Assembly (NCBI RefSeq): GCF_026340975.1
Contig: NZ_JAPEOS010000003.1
Location: 248,001 to 312,000, forward strand
Source: Streptomyces sp. NBC_01214
GTDB taxonomy: Bacteria; Actinomycetota; Actinomycetes; Streptomycetales; Streptomycetaceae
Length of the DNA stretch: 64,000 nt
Reading direction: 5' to 3'
Each line of letters opens with the position of its first letter. Position 1 is the stretch's first letter. Positions 34,331 to 49,903 of this stretch are shown in pieces. The position numbers and the translations under genes were made by a program. The notes beneath the pieces are model-generated. The model worked only from the letters and a program-made list of their open reading frames with translations. It had not been told where the DNA came from and ran no database searches.

Positions 34331-34348
34331 TTAAAGCAAATTTCTTGC
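34331..34348. promoter_or_regulatory. Operator-like element, site 3, upstream of tetR
   Basis: TTAAAGC-AAATTTC-TTGC lies 10-27 bp upstream of the TetR start codon. It shares TTAAAGCNAAYNNNTYGC with the sites at 32689 and 32735 and includes the short palindrome GCAA-N5-TTGC, consistent with autoregulation. Confidence 0.55.
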
Positions 34349-34372
34349 ATCATGCTCGGCCGTGGGCCGCCA

Positions 34373-34417
34373 CCCCGGGCTCCGCGGCGGCGGCCACGGA
34401 GTGCGCGGAGCCCGGGG
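34373..34417 (-). terminator. Terminator hairpin after the alpha/beta hydrolase
   Basis: A perfect 14-bp stem (34373-34386 CCCCGGGCTCCGCG, 34404-34417 complement) with a 17-nt loop lies 25 bp beyond the minus-strand stop at 34442. Confidence 0.75.
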
Positions 34418-34441
34418 CGGGGCGGACGGCCGTGCCGGGCG

Positions 34442-35275
34442 CTACTTCCCGATGAAGGCGAGGAGGGCGCTGTTGACCTCTTCGGCGTGGGTCCACAGGA
34501 GGCCGTGCGGGGCGCCCTCGACGGCGACGTAGTCGGCGTGCGGGAGGGCCTTGTGGAAGGGTTCCGCGGTGGCCTCGATCGGGAGGATGCGGTCCGCGGT
34601 GCCGTGGAGGATCAGGGTGGGAACGTCGATCTTGGGGATGTCGGCCCGGAAGTCGGTGGTCCAGGTGGGGACGGCGGCGCGGGAGGCGTACGCGGAGGCG
34701 CCGGCGGCGGTGGCCCAGCTCGCCCGGACGGTCTCCTCGCTGATGCGCGTGCCGAGGTTCTCGTCGAGGTTGTAGAAGGCCTGGTAGAAGTCGGTGAAGT
34801 AGGCGTAGCGGTCCTTCGTGACGGCGGCGAGGATGTCCTCGAAGACGCTGCCGTCGACGCCGGTGGGGTTGTCGTCGGTCTTGAGCAGGTAGGGCTCCAG
34901 GCCGGCGAGGAAGGCGGCCTTGGCCACGCGTCCGGAACCGCGGGTGCCGAGGTAGCGGCCGACCTCGCCGGTGCCCATCGAGAAGCCGACGAGGATCGTG
35001 TCGGTGAGGTCGAGGGTCTCCATCAGCGTGTGGAGGTCGTCGGTGAAGGTGTCGTAGTCGTAGCCGGTGGTGGGCTGGGAGGACTGCCCGAAGCCGCGCC
35101 GGTCGTAGGTGATGACGCGGTGGCCGGCGTCCAGCAGGGCGGGCAGCTGCTTCTCCCAGGAGTGTCCGTCCAGCGGATAGCCGTGGATGAGGAGGACGGG
35201 CTGCCCGCTGCCGTGGTCCTCGTAGTACAGGTCGATGTCGGTGGTGTTCTCCTGGCCGACGGTGATGAAGGGCAT
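34442..35275 (-). CDS. Alpha/beta hydrolase (non-heme chloroperoxidase-like)
   Basis: The 277-residue protein fits cofactor-free haloperoxidase/esterase enzymes of the alpha/beta hydrolase fold. It has an oxyanion loop LLIHGYPLDGHSWEKQLPAL, RRGFGQSSQP, the nucleophile elbow VGFSMGTGEVGRYL with Ser99, the acid in ILHGTADRILPI and the histidine in EGAPHGLLWTH. Members hydrolyse esters and can show perhydrolase or bromoperoxidase activity with organic acids. ATG at 35275 begins MPFITVGQEN, as is common for the family. It is divergent from the NRPS operon, with a 244-bp gap that contains the NRPS promoter; it probably marks the left edge of the cluster rather than belonging to it. Confidence 0.87.
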   Translation of the reverse strand: MPFITVGQENTTDIDLYYEDHGSGQPVLLIHGYPLDGHSWEKQLPALLDAGHRVITYDRRGFGQSSQPTTGYDYDTFTDDLHTLMETLDLTDTILVGFSMGTGEVGRYLGTRGSGRVAKAAFLAGLEPYLLKTDDNPTGVDGSVFEDILAAVTKDRYAYFTDFYQAFYNLDENLGTRISEETVRASWATAAGASAYASRAAVPTWTTDFRADIPKIDVPTLILHGTADRILPIEATAEPFHKALPHADYVAVEGAPHGLLWTHAEEVNSALLAFIGK

Positions 35276-35425
35276 GGTGCCTCCTGTGGCGATCTCGGTT
35301 CGGTCCGCGGCAGCAGTGTCCCGCCCCAGGAGCCCCGAACGGCGTCAGAACACGGCCTTCCACCGGTACGTGCGCAGGTCGTCCACAGCTGCGGTCACGT
35401 GAATCGGGGACCGGAAACAGGCGAC

Positions 35426-35454
35426 TTCACCCGAATCGCTGCCGTTCCTAGGCT
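35426..35454 (+). promoter_or_regulatory. Predicted promoter of the NRPS operon
   Basis: TTCACC (35426-35431) and TAGGCT (35449-35454) are separated by exactly 17 bp, fitting a vegetative HrdB-type promoter (TTGACN / TANNNT). It would give a leader of about 60 nt before the TTG start at 35520. Predicted by eye only. Confidence 0.5.
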
Positions 35455-35519
35455 GAGCGGGCAAGCAAGCGGAGCATGCGCCGCGTACCAGCCACCGGTG
35501 CGGCGCCGAGGGAGTTGTC

Positions 35520-42863
<7,344 letters not shown>

Positions 42864-42970
42864 ACGGGACCCCGGCCCGCCCGGGGCACCCGTACCCCCT
42901 TCCCGCGCCGCGCGTCGACGAGGCATGCGCCGACGCGCCCCCGCACCAGAACAGGAACGGAACACACCAC

Positions 42971-44539
42971 GTGACGAGTGACACCCCGGGGCGCGCCCCC
43001 GCTCTGAGCGGCCGGATCAGCGGCGGTCCCGCCGAACTCCTGCACGACGAAGTGCTCGCCCCGCAGTTCGCATTCGAGTCCCGCCACCTGCTGCGCCACT
43101 ACGTCGCCATCGAGAAGACCCTGGCCGCCGAGTACGTCCGCATGGACCTGATCACCGCCGAGGAGGCCCACCGGATCGCCGCCCTGCTGGACGCCGTCGG
43201 GCCCGACACCCTCAGCGCGCAGCCCGGCGCCAACATGTCGGACATCGCCTTCGCCCTCGAACGGCACGTCGAGGCGGGCCTGCCCGCCCCGGTCGTGCGC
43301 TGGCACGCCGACCGCAGCCGCAACGACCTGCAGGCCTGCGCCCAGGTGATGTACGGCCGCGACCAGCTCACCCGCTTCGCCGCAGCCCTCCTCGAACTCG
43401 CCGCCGTCGTCCAGCGGCTGGCACAGGAGACCTGCGACCTGCCCATGCCGGGGTACACCCACTTCCAGGCCGCCCAGATCATCACCCCCGGCTTCCACTT
43501 CGCCGCGCTCTCCGAGCACCTGCTGCACACCCACGCCCGGCTGCTGAACGCCTACGACGGCATCGACGCCTGCCCGCTGGGCGCCGGCGCCATGGCGGGG
43601 CAGGAACTGCCCTGGGACCGCGACCGGATGGCCCGGCTGCTCGGCTTCTCCCGGCCGCAGCCCCACGCCCTGACCGCCGTGGCCTCGCGCCGCTGGAGCG
43701 CCGAACTGACCGCGGAACTCAGCCTGCTGGGCACCGCCCTGAGCCGCTTCACCACCGACCTGCTGACGTGGGGCGGCAGCGAGTACGGCTTCATCGAACT
43801 GCCCGACGAGCTGTCCGGCATCTCCTCCGCCATGCCGCAGAAGAAGAACTACCCCGTCCTGGAACGCATCCGCGGGCGCACCGCCCACCTGACCGCCTTC
43901 CACTTCGACGTGCTCCTGGGCCAGCGCAACACCCCCTTCTGCAACCTCGTCGAGGTGTCCAAGGAGGCCGGCACCCACCTGCTGAACGCCTTCGACTCGG
44001 CCCACGGCACCGTCCGCCTCCTCACCGAGGTGCTGCGCCGGCTGACCTTCCGCGCCGACCGCATGCGCCAGGTGTGCGAGCGCGAGTTCCTCGGCGGCTT
44101 CAGCCTCGCCAACGCCCTCTGCCTCACCGAAGGGGTGTCCTGGCGCACCGCCCAGGTCGTCGCCGGGAAGTACGTCGTGCTCGCCGCGGCGGCGGGCGCC
44201 GCCCCCGCTCCGGGCGAACCCGCCCTGCTGGTCGAGGCGGCCGCCGGACACGGCATCACCCTCGCCGACCCCGCCCGGCTCCTCGCCGAGGCCTTCGACG
44301 TCGACCGGGGCCTGGAGCGCACGGTTTCCGCCGGTTCGGCCCGCCCCGACGCCGTGCGCGCGGTACTGCGCACCCAGCAGGAGACGTACGAACGGCTCGG
44401 CGCCGACTGGGAACTGCGCGCCGCCGCGGTCCGCGCGGGCGCCGAGGAAGGCGACCGCGCCCTGTACGGGCCGACCGGCGACGAGAACCACGAGGAGGAC
44501 GGCGATGGCACCCGCGCCCGCGTACAGCACGCCCACTGA
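42971..44539 (+). CDS. Argininosuccinate lyase-like enzyme (fumarase/aspartase superfamily), putative 2,3-diaminobutyrate biosynthesis
   Basis: The 522-residue protein has the superfamily motifs RWHADRSRNDLQAC, MPGYTHFQAAQ and the signature GISSAMPQKKN with its flexible catalytic-serine loop. Family enzymes eliminate fumarate from an aspartyl adduct. Next to a threonine kinase and a PLP enzyme, the likely reaction is release of fumarate from an N-(aspartyl) intermediate to give a 2,3-diamino acid. That is the step proposed for diaminobutyrate in friulimicin and uridyl-peptide pathways. It is not the arginine pathway enzyme: no arg genes adjoin, and it sits inside an NRPS operon. The start is GTG at 42971. 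Its 3' end overlaps the kinase gene by 35 nt. Confidence 0.82.
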   Translation: MTSDTPGRAPALSGRISGGPAELLHDEVLAPQFAFESRHLLRHYVAIEKTLAAEYVRMDLITAEEAHRIAALLDAVGPDTLSAQPGANMSDIAFALERHVEAGLPAPVVRWHADRSRNDLQACAQVMYGRDQLTRFAAALLELAAVVQRLAQETCDLPMPGYTHFQAAQIITPGFHFAALSEHLLHTHARLLNAYDGIDACPLGAGAMAGQELPWDRDRMARLLGFSRPQPHALTAVASRRWSAELTAELSLLGTALSRFTTDLLTWGGSEYGFIELPDELSGISSAMPQKKNYPVLERIRGRTAHLTAFHFDVLLGQRNTPFCNLVEVSKEAGTHLLNAFDSAHGTVRLLTEVLRRLTFRADRMRQVCEREFLGGFSLANALCLTEGVSWRTAQVVAGKYVVLAAAAGAAPAPGEPALLVEAAAGHGITLADPARLLAEAFDVDRGLERTVSAGSARPDAVRAVLRTQQETYERLGADWELRAAAVRAGAEEGDRALYGPTGDENHEEDGDGTRARVQHAH

Positions 44540-45521
44540 CGCCGCCGGAGGGACGTCCGCCTCCGCCCTCGGATCCGCCTCCGCCCTCGCATCGGCCTCC
44601 GTCCTCGGATCCGGCTCCGGCAGCGCCTTCGGCACCTTCGGCGAACTGCTCCAGGGCGCCCTGCCCCACCCGCAGGGGGACTTCCTGGTCACCTTCCCCC
44701 TCGCCCGCTGGGCCACCGCCCGTTTCCACCCCAGCCCCGGCCGGCCGGGCGTCCAGGTGCGGCCGGCCCACAAGGCCAAGTCCCGTCGTGTCGCCGAGGC
44801 CGTCCTGGCCGCCCTCGGCACGGCGGACGGCGGCCTCCTGGAGGTGGCCGGGGACCTGCCCGAGGGCAAGGGCCTCGCCAGCTCCTCCGCCGACCTCGTC
44901 GCCACCGTACGGGCCGTCGGGGCCGCCCACGGACGCGAGTTCACCCCGGCCGAGACGGAGGACTTCCTGCGCGGCATCGAACCGGCCGACGGGGTCATGT
45001 ACGACGAGATCGTCGCCTTCCACCACCGGGAGGTGCGCCTCGGCCGCCGCCTCGGCGTGCTGCCCCCGCTCACCGTCGTCGCCCACGACGAGGGCGGCCA
45101 GGTGGACACCGTCGCGCACAACCGGGGCGCCCGCGCCATCGACGCCGCCGACCGGGAGGAGTACGCGCTCCTGCTGGACCGGCTCACCGACGCCGTGGCC
45201 CGCGGCGACCTCCAGGAGGTCGGCGCCGTCGCCACCCGCAGCGCCGAGATGAACGCCCGCCGCCGCCGGCGCGCCGGATTCGCCGAACTGCACGCCCTGT
45301 GCCGCGAGGTCGACGGCCTGGGCCTGGTGCTCGCCCACAGCGGCACCATGCTCGGCGTCCTCCTGGAGGCGAACGACCCGGCCCTCGCGGGCAAGACCGA
45401 GCACGTCCGGGCCGGCTGCGCCGCCCTCGGCGGAGAGGTGTCCGTACACCGCTCCCTCGGAGCCGACGACAGCTGGAGCCCGACGGCCGCGCCCGCCCAC
45501 CCCACCGAGCTGGAGATCTGA
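44505..45521 (+). CDS. GHMP kinase, PduX-like (putative L-threonine kinase)
   Basis: The 338-residue protein matches PduX-type GHMP kinases: SAFGTFGELLQGALPHPQGD (about residues 39-58), LVTFPLARWATARF and the GHMP ATP loop PEGKGLASSSADLVATV (about 120-135). PduX phosphorylates L-threonine. Here O-phosphothreonine would give the next enzyme a good leaving group at C3. ATG at 44505 has GAGGAGGA upstream and overlaps the lyase gene. Residues about 15-40 are a low-complexity Ser/Ala/Gly stretch from an imperfect repeat (44560-44625) and probably form a flexible tail. Homoserine or serine kinase activity is a less likely alternative. Confidence 0.83.
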   Translation: MAPAPAYSTPTDAAGGTSASALGSASALASASVLGSGSGSAFGTFGELLQGALPHPQGDFLVTFPLARWATARFHPSPGRPGVQVRPAHKAKSRRVAEAVLAALGTADGGLLEVAGDLPEGKGLASSSADLVATVRAVGAAHGREFTPAETEDFLRGIEPADGVMYDEIVAFHHREVRLGRRLGVLPPLTVVAHDEGGQVDTVAHNRGARAIDAADREEYALLLDRLTDAVARGDLQEVGAVATRSAEMNARRRRRAGFAELHALCREVDGLGLVLAHSGTMLGVLLEANDPALAGKTEHVRAGCAALGGEVSVHRSLGADDSWSPTAAPAHPTELEI

Positions 45522-45523
45522 CC

Positions 45524-47791
45524 ATGCTGTTCGATACCGTGACGGACGCGATCGGCGCGACCCCGCTGGTCCGGCTGCGCCTCGGCGAGGCCCGCGGCGT
45601 GGAGGTCTACGCCAAGCTGGAACTGCAGAACCTCTTCGCCATGAAGGACCGCGTCGCCCGCAACATCCTCCTGGAGGCCCGGCGACTGGGCACCCTGAAG
45701 CCGGGCGCCCCCGTCATCGAGAGCTCCTCGGGGACCATGGCCCTCGGCGTCGCCCTCGTCGGCCGCTCCCTGGGCCACGAGGTCCACATCGTCACCGACC
45801 CGCGCATCGACCCCGTCACCCTCGCCAAACTCCGCGCCCTGGGCTGCCGGGTGCACGTGGTCGAGGCCATGACCAGCCACGGCTGGCAGAGCGCCCGACT
45901 GGAGCGGCTCGCGGAACTGCTCGACGAACTGCCGGGCGCCTTCTGGCCGCAGCAGTACACCAACCCCGACAACCCCGGCGCCTACCGCACCCTCGCCGCT
46001 GAACTCCTCGCTGATCTGGGCCGGTTCGACACCCTGGTCGGGGCCGTCGGCAGCGGCGGCTCCCTGTGCGGCACCGCACGGGCGCTGCGCGAGAGCCTCC
46101 CCGCCCTGCACGTCGTGGGCGTCGACTGCGTGGGCAGCGCCCTCTTCGGCCAGCCCGACGTACCGCAGCGGCTGCAGAGCGGGTTGGGCAACAGCCTGCT
46201 GCCCAAGAACCTGGACCGCACCCTCGTCGACGAGGTGCACTGGCTCAACGACCACGAGGCCTTCGCCGCGACCTGGGACCTCGCCCGCGAGCAGCAGGTC
46301 TTCGGCGGCAACACCTCGGGCTCCGTCTACCGGGTCCTCACCGGCCTCGCCGACCGCGCCGAGCCCGGGAGCCGGATCGTCGGCATCCTGCCCGACCGCG
46401 GCGACCGTTACGCCGACACCGTCTACAACGACGCGCACTGGGACGCCCACCGGCTGCGCGAGGTGCCCACAGCCACCGCGCCGGCCGCCCTCGACCCCGA
46501 GGGGACCGCCCGCACCTGGTCCACCCTCGCCTACAGCCCGCCCGCCGGGATCCGGCGGCACCTGCTGTTCGTGGAGTCCAACACCACCGGCACCGGCATG
46601 CTGGCCCTGGACCGGGCGCGCGAACTGGGCACCGTACCCGTCCTGCTGACCGGCGACCCCGACCGCTACCGGGGACTCGCGGACACCGGCGCCGAGGTGG
46701 TCCGCTGCGACACCAACTCCGACGCCGCCCTGCGCGCCGCCGTACAGGAGAGGTTCCGCCGCGAGGAGATCGCGGGCGTCACCACCACCAGCGACTTCTA
46801 CGTACCGGCCGCCGCCCGGATCGCCCAGTGGCTCGGCCTGCCCGGCAACCCGCCCGACGCCGTGACCGTCTGCCGCGACAAGTCCGCCCTGCGCGAGAGG
46901 CTGCGGGCCGCGGGCGTCCGCCAGCCCCGGTACGCCCTCGTGCACGAGCCGGCCGGGGCGGCGGAGGCCGTCGCCCGCACCGGACTGCCCTGCGTGGTCA
47001 AGCCGGCCGACGACTCGGGCTCCACCAACGTCCTGCTCTGCGCCGACGAGGCGGAGGTCCGCGCCCAGATCGAGAAGATCCTCGCGATCGACACCAACGT
47101 CCGGGGCATGCCCACCGCCCGGACCGTCCTCGTCGAGGAGTACCTGGACGCGCCGGAGTACAGCGTCGAGATGTTCAGCGGGGAGGGCCAGGCCGTGTGC
47201 GTCGGCATCACCGCCAAGTCCGTGACGGCCACCCCGCACTTCGTCGAGCACCGCCACCTGTTCCCCGCCCCGCTGCCCGCCGCCACCGCCCAGCAGATCA
47301 CCGAGACGGTGACGGCGGCCCTGGACGCGGCCGGGATCCGACTGGGAGCCACCCACACCGAGGTCAAACTGACCGCCGACGGGCCCGCCCTCATCGAGAT
47401 CAACCCGCGCCCGGCCGGCGGCATGATCCCCGAACTGATCCGACTGGCCACCGGGGTGGACCTCCTCGGGGAACAGCTCCGCGCCGCCCTCGGCCTGCCC
47501 CCGCACCTCAAGGCCGAGGGGGCCGGCCACGCCGGGATCCAGTTCCTCCTCGCCGACGCCGACGGCACCTTCACGGCCGCCCACGGCACCCGGGAGGCCG
47601 CCGCCGTCGAGGGGGTCGAGTCGGTGCTGGTCACCGCCGCCCCCGGCACGCCCGTACGCAAGCCCCGCAGCGCCTCCGACCGCCTCGGGCACGTGATCGC
47701 CCGCCACCCGGAGCCCGCGGGCGTGCACGCCGCCCTCGACGCGGCGCGGGCCCTGCTCCGCCTCGACATCGAGGCCGCGTCCCGTTCCTGA
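45524..47791 (+). CDS. Cysteine-synthase-like PLP enzyme fused to ATP-grasp ligase
   Basis: The 755-residue bifunctional protein has an N-terminal fold-type II PLP domain (about residues 1-330) with Lys41 in LFAMKDRVARN, a variant substrate loop ESSSGTMALGVAL (usual form SGNTG) and phosphate loop VGSGGSLCGTARAL. An ATP-grasp domain (about 360-755) carries LPCVVKPADDSGSTNVLL, VEEYLDAPEYSVEMF and ALIEINPRPAGGMIPELI. The first half probably replaces the phosphate of phosphothreonine with an amine, likely aspartate, before the lyase cuts. The second half would make an amide bond using ATP; its substrate is unknown. ATG at 45524 follows the kinase stop by 2 bp, so the two are coupled. Confidence 0.85.
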   Translation: MLFDTVTDAIGATPLVRLRLGEARGVEVYAKLELQNLFAMKDRVARNILLEARRLGTLKPGAPVIESSSGTMALGVALVGRSLGHEVHIVTDPRIDPVTLAKLRALGCRVHVVEAMTSHGWQSARLERLAELLDELPGAFWPQQYTNPDNPGAYRTLAAELLADLGRFDTLVGAVGSGGSLCGTARALRESLPALHVVGVDCVGSALFGQPDVPQRLQSGLGNSLLPKNLDRTLVDEVHWLNDHEAFAATWDLAREQQVFGGNTSGSVYRVLTGLADRAEPGSRIVGILPDRGDRYADTVYNDAHWDAHRLREVPTATAPAALDPEGTARTWSTLAYSPPAGIRRHLLFVESNTTGTGMLALDRARELGTVPVLLTGDPDRYRGLADTGAEVVRCDTNSDAALRAAVQERFRREEIAGVTTTSDFYVPAAARIAQWLGLPGNPPDAVTVCRDKSALRERLRAAGVRQPRYALVHEPAGAAEAVARTGLPCVVKPADDSGSTNVLLCADEAEVRAQIEKILAIDTNVRGMPTARTVLVEEYLDAPEYSVEMFSGEGQAVCVGITAKSVTATPHFVEHRHLFPAPLPAATAQQITETVTAALDAAGIRLGATHTEVKLTADGPALIEINPRPAGGMIPELIRLATGVDLLGEQLRAALGLPPHLKAEGAGHAGIQFLLADADGTFTAAHGTREAAAVEGVESVLVTAAPGTPVRKPRSASDRLGHVIARHPEPAGVHAALDAARALLRLDIEAASRS

Positions 47792-47865
47792 TGCACCGTC
47801 ACCCTCCGTTCCGAAAAGTGGCCGTACGACCGTACGGCCGCACCCGAACCGAAAGGCGAACCGCC

Positions 47866-48090
47866 ATGAGTAACCCCTTCGAGAACGACAACGCCACCTA
47901 CGTCGTGGTCCGCAACGACGAGCTCCAGCACTCCCTGTGGCCCGCCACCAACCCGGTCCCGGCCGGCTGGAGCGTGGTGCACGGCCCCGACGGCCGGCAG
48001 GCCTGCCTGGACCACGTCGAGCGGGTCTGGACCGACATGCGCCCCGCCTCCCTGGTGGCCGCCCTCGCCGGGAACGCGCCCCGTGGCTGA
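47866..48090 (+). CDS. MbtH-like protein
   Basis: The 74-residue MbtH-family protein has the conserved pattern NPFENDNATYVVVRNDELQH, SLWPATNPVPAGW, CLDHVERVWTDMRPASL. MbtH proteins bind the A-domain N-lobe and raise adenylation activity and solubility. ATG at 47866 has GAAAGGCGA upstream. The stop overlaps the start of the PCP-E gene by 8 nt, so it is made together with the NRPS proteins. It is the partner expected for one or more of the five A domains here; a second MbtH lies at 63523. Confidence 0.93.
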   Translation: MSNPFENDNATYVVVRNDELQHSLWPATNPVPAGWSVVHGPDGRQACLDHVERVWTDMRPASLVAALAGNAPRG

Positions 48091-49903
48091 GCCCGTCCAC
48101 CCCACCGGGCAGTCGGTCGACACCGACACCGACACCGACGTCGACCCCGTACGGACCCTGTGCACCCTCTTCGCCGAGGTCCTCGGCCGTGCCGGGGTCG
48201 AGGCGGGCCACAGCTTCACCGGGCTCGGCGGGGACAGCATCCAGGCGATCCAGGTCGTCAGCCGCGCCCGCGCGGCCGGCCTCGTCGTCAGCACCCGCGA
48301 CGTGCTCCGCGCCGAGAGCGTGAGCGCGCTCGCCGCCACCGCCCGTGCCCACGGCCGGGCGGGGGAGAGCGCCGGCCCCGCCGTGCCCCCGCGCCGGCTC
48401 GGCCCGCTGACCCCCACGCCGATCATGGGGTGGCTCGCCGAACTCGGCGGTCCCGTCGACACGTACAACCAGTCGCTCGTCGTGCGCACCCCGCCGGGCT
48501 TCGGAGCGGCCGCCGCCGCACGCACCGTCCAGGCCCTCCTCGACACCCACGAGATGCTCCGCCTGCGGCTGCCGGACGGGATCGGGGCCCGCGGCGTCGA
48601 GCCGTTCGTACCGCCCGCGGGCTCCGTCACCGCGGCGGACCTGCTGGAGCACGTGGACGCCCGCGGGACGGGCGACGGGGAACTCCCCGCCCTGACCCGG
48701 GAGCGGATGCGCGCGGCCCGTCGGCTGCTCTCGCCCCGCGCCGGCCACATGCTGCGCGCTGTGCTCCTCGACCGGGGGGCCGGACAGCAGGGACGCCTCG
48801 CGCTCGTCGTCCACCACCTCGTGGTCGACGGCGTCTCGTGGCGGATCCTCCAGGACGACCTGCGGACCTGCGCGGCGGCCCTCACCGAGGGCCGCGAGCC
48901 CGTCCTCGAACCGGCGCACACCCCTTTCGCGCACTGGGCCGACCTGCTGCGCGCGGAGGCCACTTCCGGCCGCCGGACCGCCGAAGCCGACCGCTGGGCC
49001 GCCGCCCTGCGCGAGGCCCCGCAGGCCCTCGCCGGGGTCCGCCCGGCCGGCGGCCTCGACCCCGAGAGCCCGGACAACACCCTCACCCTGACCCTCGGGC
49101 CCGACGTGACGGGCCCCCTGCTCACCACCGCGCCCGGACTCGTCAACGGCACCGTCAACGACGTCCTGCTGACCGCCCTGGCCCTCGCCGTGCTCGGCCG
49201 GCGCAGCGCCGACGGGGCGGACGGGGCGGACGGGATGGACGAGGAGGGAGCCGTCCTCGTCGACGTCGAGGGCCACGGCCGGGAGGACGTCGCCGACGGC
49301 ACGGACCTGTCCCGCACCGTCGGTTGGTTCACCACCGTGTTCCCCGTCCGCCTCGCCCTCGGCCGACCCGACCTCGACGAGGCCCGCGCCGGCGGACCCG
49401 CGGTCGGCGCCGCCCTGCGCCTGGTCAAGGAGGAACTGCGCGCCGTACCGGACAAGGGCATCGGCTTCGGGCTGCTGCGCCACCTCAACTCCCGTACCGG
49501 GCCGGACCTCGCCGCGCGCGGCATCCCCCAGATCGGCTTCAACTACCTCGGCCGGTTCCCGATGGGCGGCGACGCCCCCTGGGACGCCGCGCCCGGGCAC
49601 GCCTTCGCCCTCGACGACGCCGACGAAGGCCTGCCGATGGCCCACGCCGTGGAGGTCAACGCGGCCGCCCACGAGGGCCCGGACGGCCTCACCCTCAGCG
49701 CCACCTGGACCTGGGCGGGCAACGCCTTCCCGGGGAGCTGGGTCCACGGCCTCGCGCAGGAGTGGTTCACCATGCTGCGCGCCGTCGTCACCCACGCCGC
49801 CCGCCCGGGAGCCGGCGGGCTGACCCCCTCCGACGTATCCCTCGCCCAGGTCAGCCAGGCCGACCTCGACACCTTCGAATCCCAGCTCGGAGCCCTGCTG
49901 TGA
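48083..49903 (+). CDS. NRPS PCP-epimerization didomain protein
   Basis: This 606-residue protein has no A domain. Residues about 20-90 form a carrier with Ser52 in GLGGDSIQAIQ. Residues about 105-600 form an epimerization domain with HHLVVDGVSWRIL (about 243), GTVNDVLLTAL, RTVGWFTTVFPVRL, GIGFGLLRHLN and GFNYLGRF. The carrier must be loaded in trans, most simply by the free-standing A domain at 56482, and the E domain then makes the D-aminoacyl thioester. GTG at 48083 overlaps MbtH, and the stop overlaps the next NRPS start (GTGA). The Asp-Thr repeat near the N-terminus (residues about 13-20) is probably a flexible docking segment. Confidence 0.9.
   Translation: MAEPVHPTGQSVDTDTDTDVDPVRTLCTLFAEVLGRAGVEAGHSFTGLGGDSIQAIQVVSRARAAGLVVSTRDVLRAESVSALAATARAHGRAGESAGPAVPPRRLGPLTPTPIMGWLAELGGPVDTYNQSLVVRTPPGFGAAAAARTVQALLDTHEMLRLRLPDGIGARGVEPFVPPAGSVTAADLLEHVDARGTGDGELPALTRERMRAARRLLSPRAGHMLRAVLLDRGAGQQGRLALVVHHLVVDGVSWRILQDDLRTCAAALTEGREPVLEPAHTPFAHWADLLRAEATSGRRTAEADRWAAALREAPQALAGVRPAGGLDPESPDNTLTLTLGPDVTGPLLTTAPGLVNGTVNDVLLTALALAVLGRRSADGADGADGMDEEGAVLVDVEGHGREDVADGTDLSRTVGWFTTVFPVRLALGRPDLDEARAGGPAVGAALRLVKEELRAVPDKGIGFGLLRHLNSRTGPDLAARGIPQIGFNYLGRFPMGGDAPWDAAPGHAFALDDADEGLPMAHAVEVNAAAHEGPDGLTLSATWTWAGNAFPGSWVHGLAQEWFTMLRAVVTHAARPGAGGLTPSDVSLAQVSQADLDTFESQLGALL

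Noticed and set aside
42868..42890. Terminator between the NRPS and the lyase gene
   Set aside because: A CCCCGG/CCGGGG hairpin is possible but the stem is short and imperfect, and the 107-bp spacing with same-strand, functionally linked genes suggests continued transcription.
42971..44539. argH of primary arginine biosynthesis
   Set aside because: The fold matches, but the gene sits inside an NRPS operon with threonine kinase and PLP genes and without argG or other arg genes.
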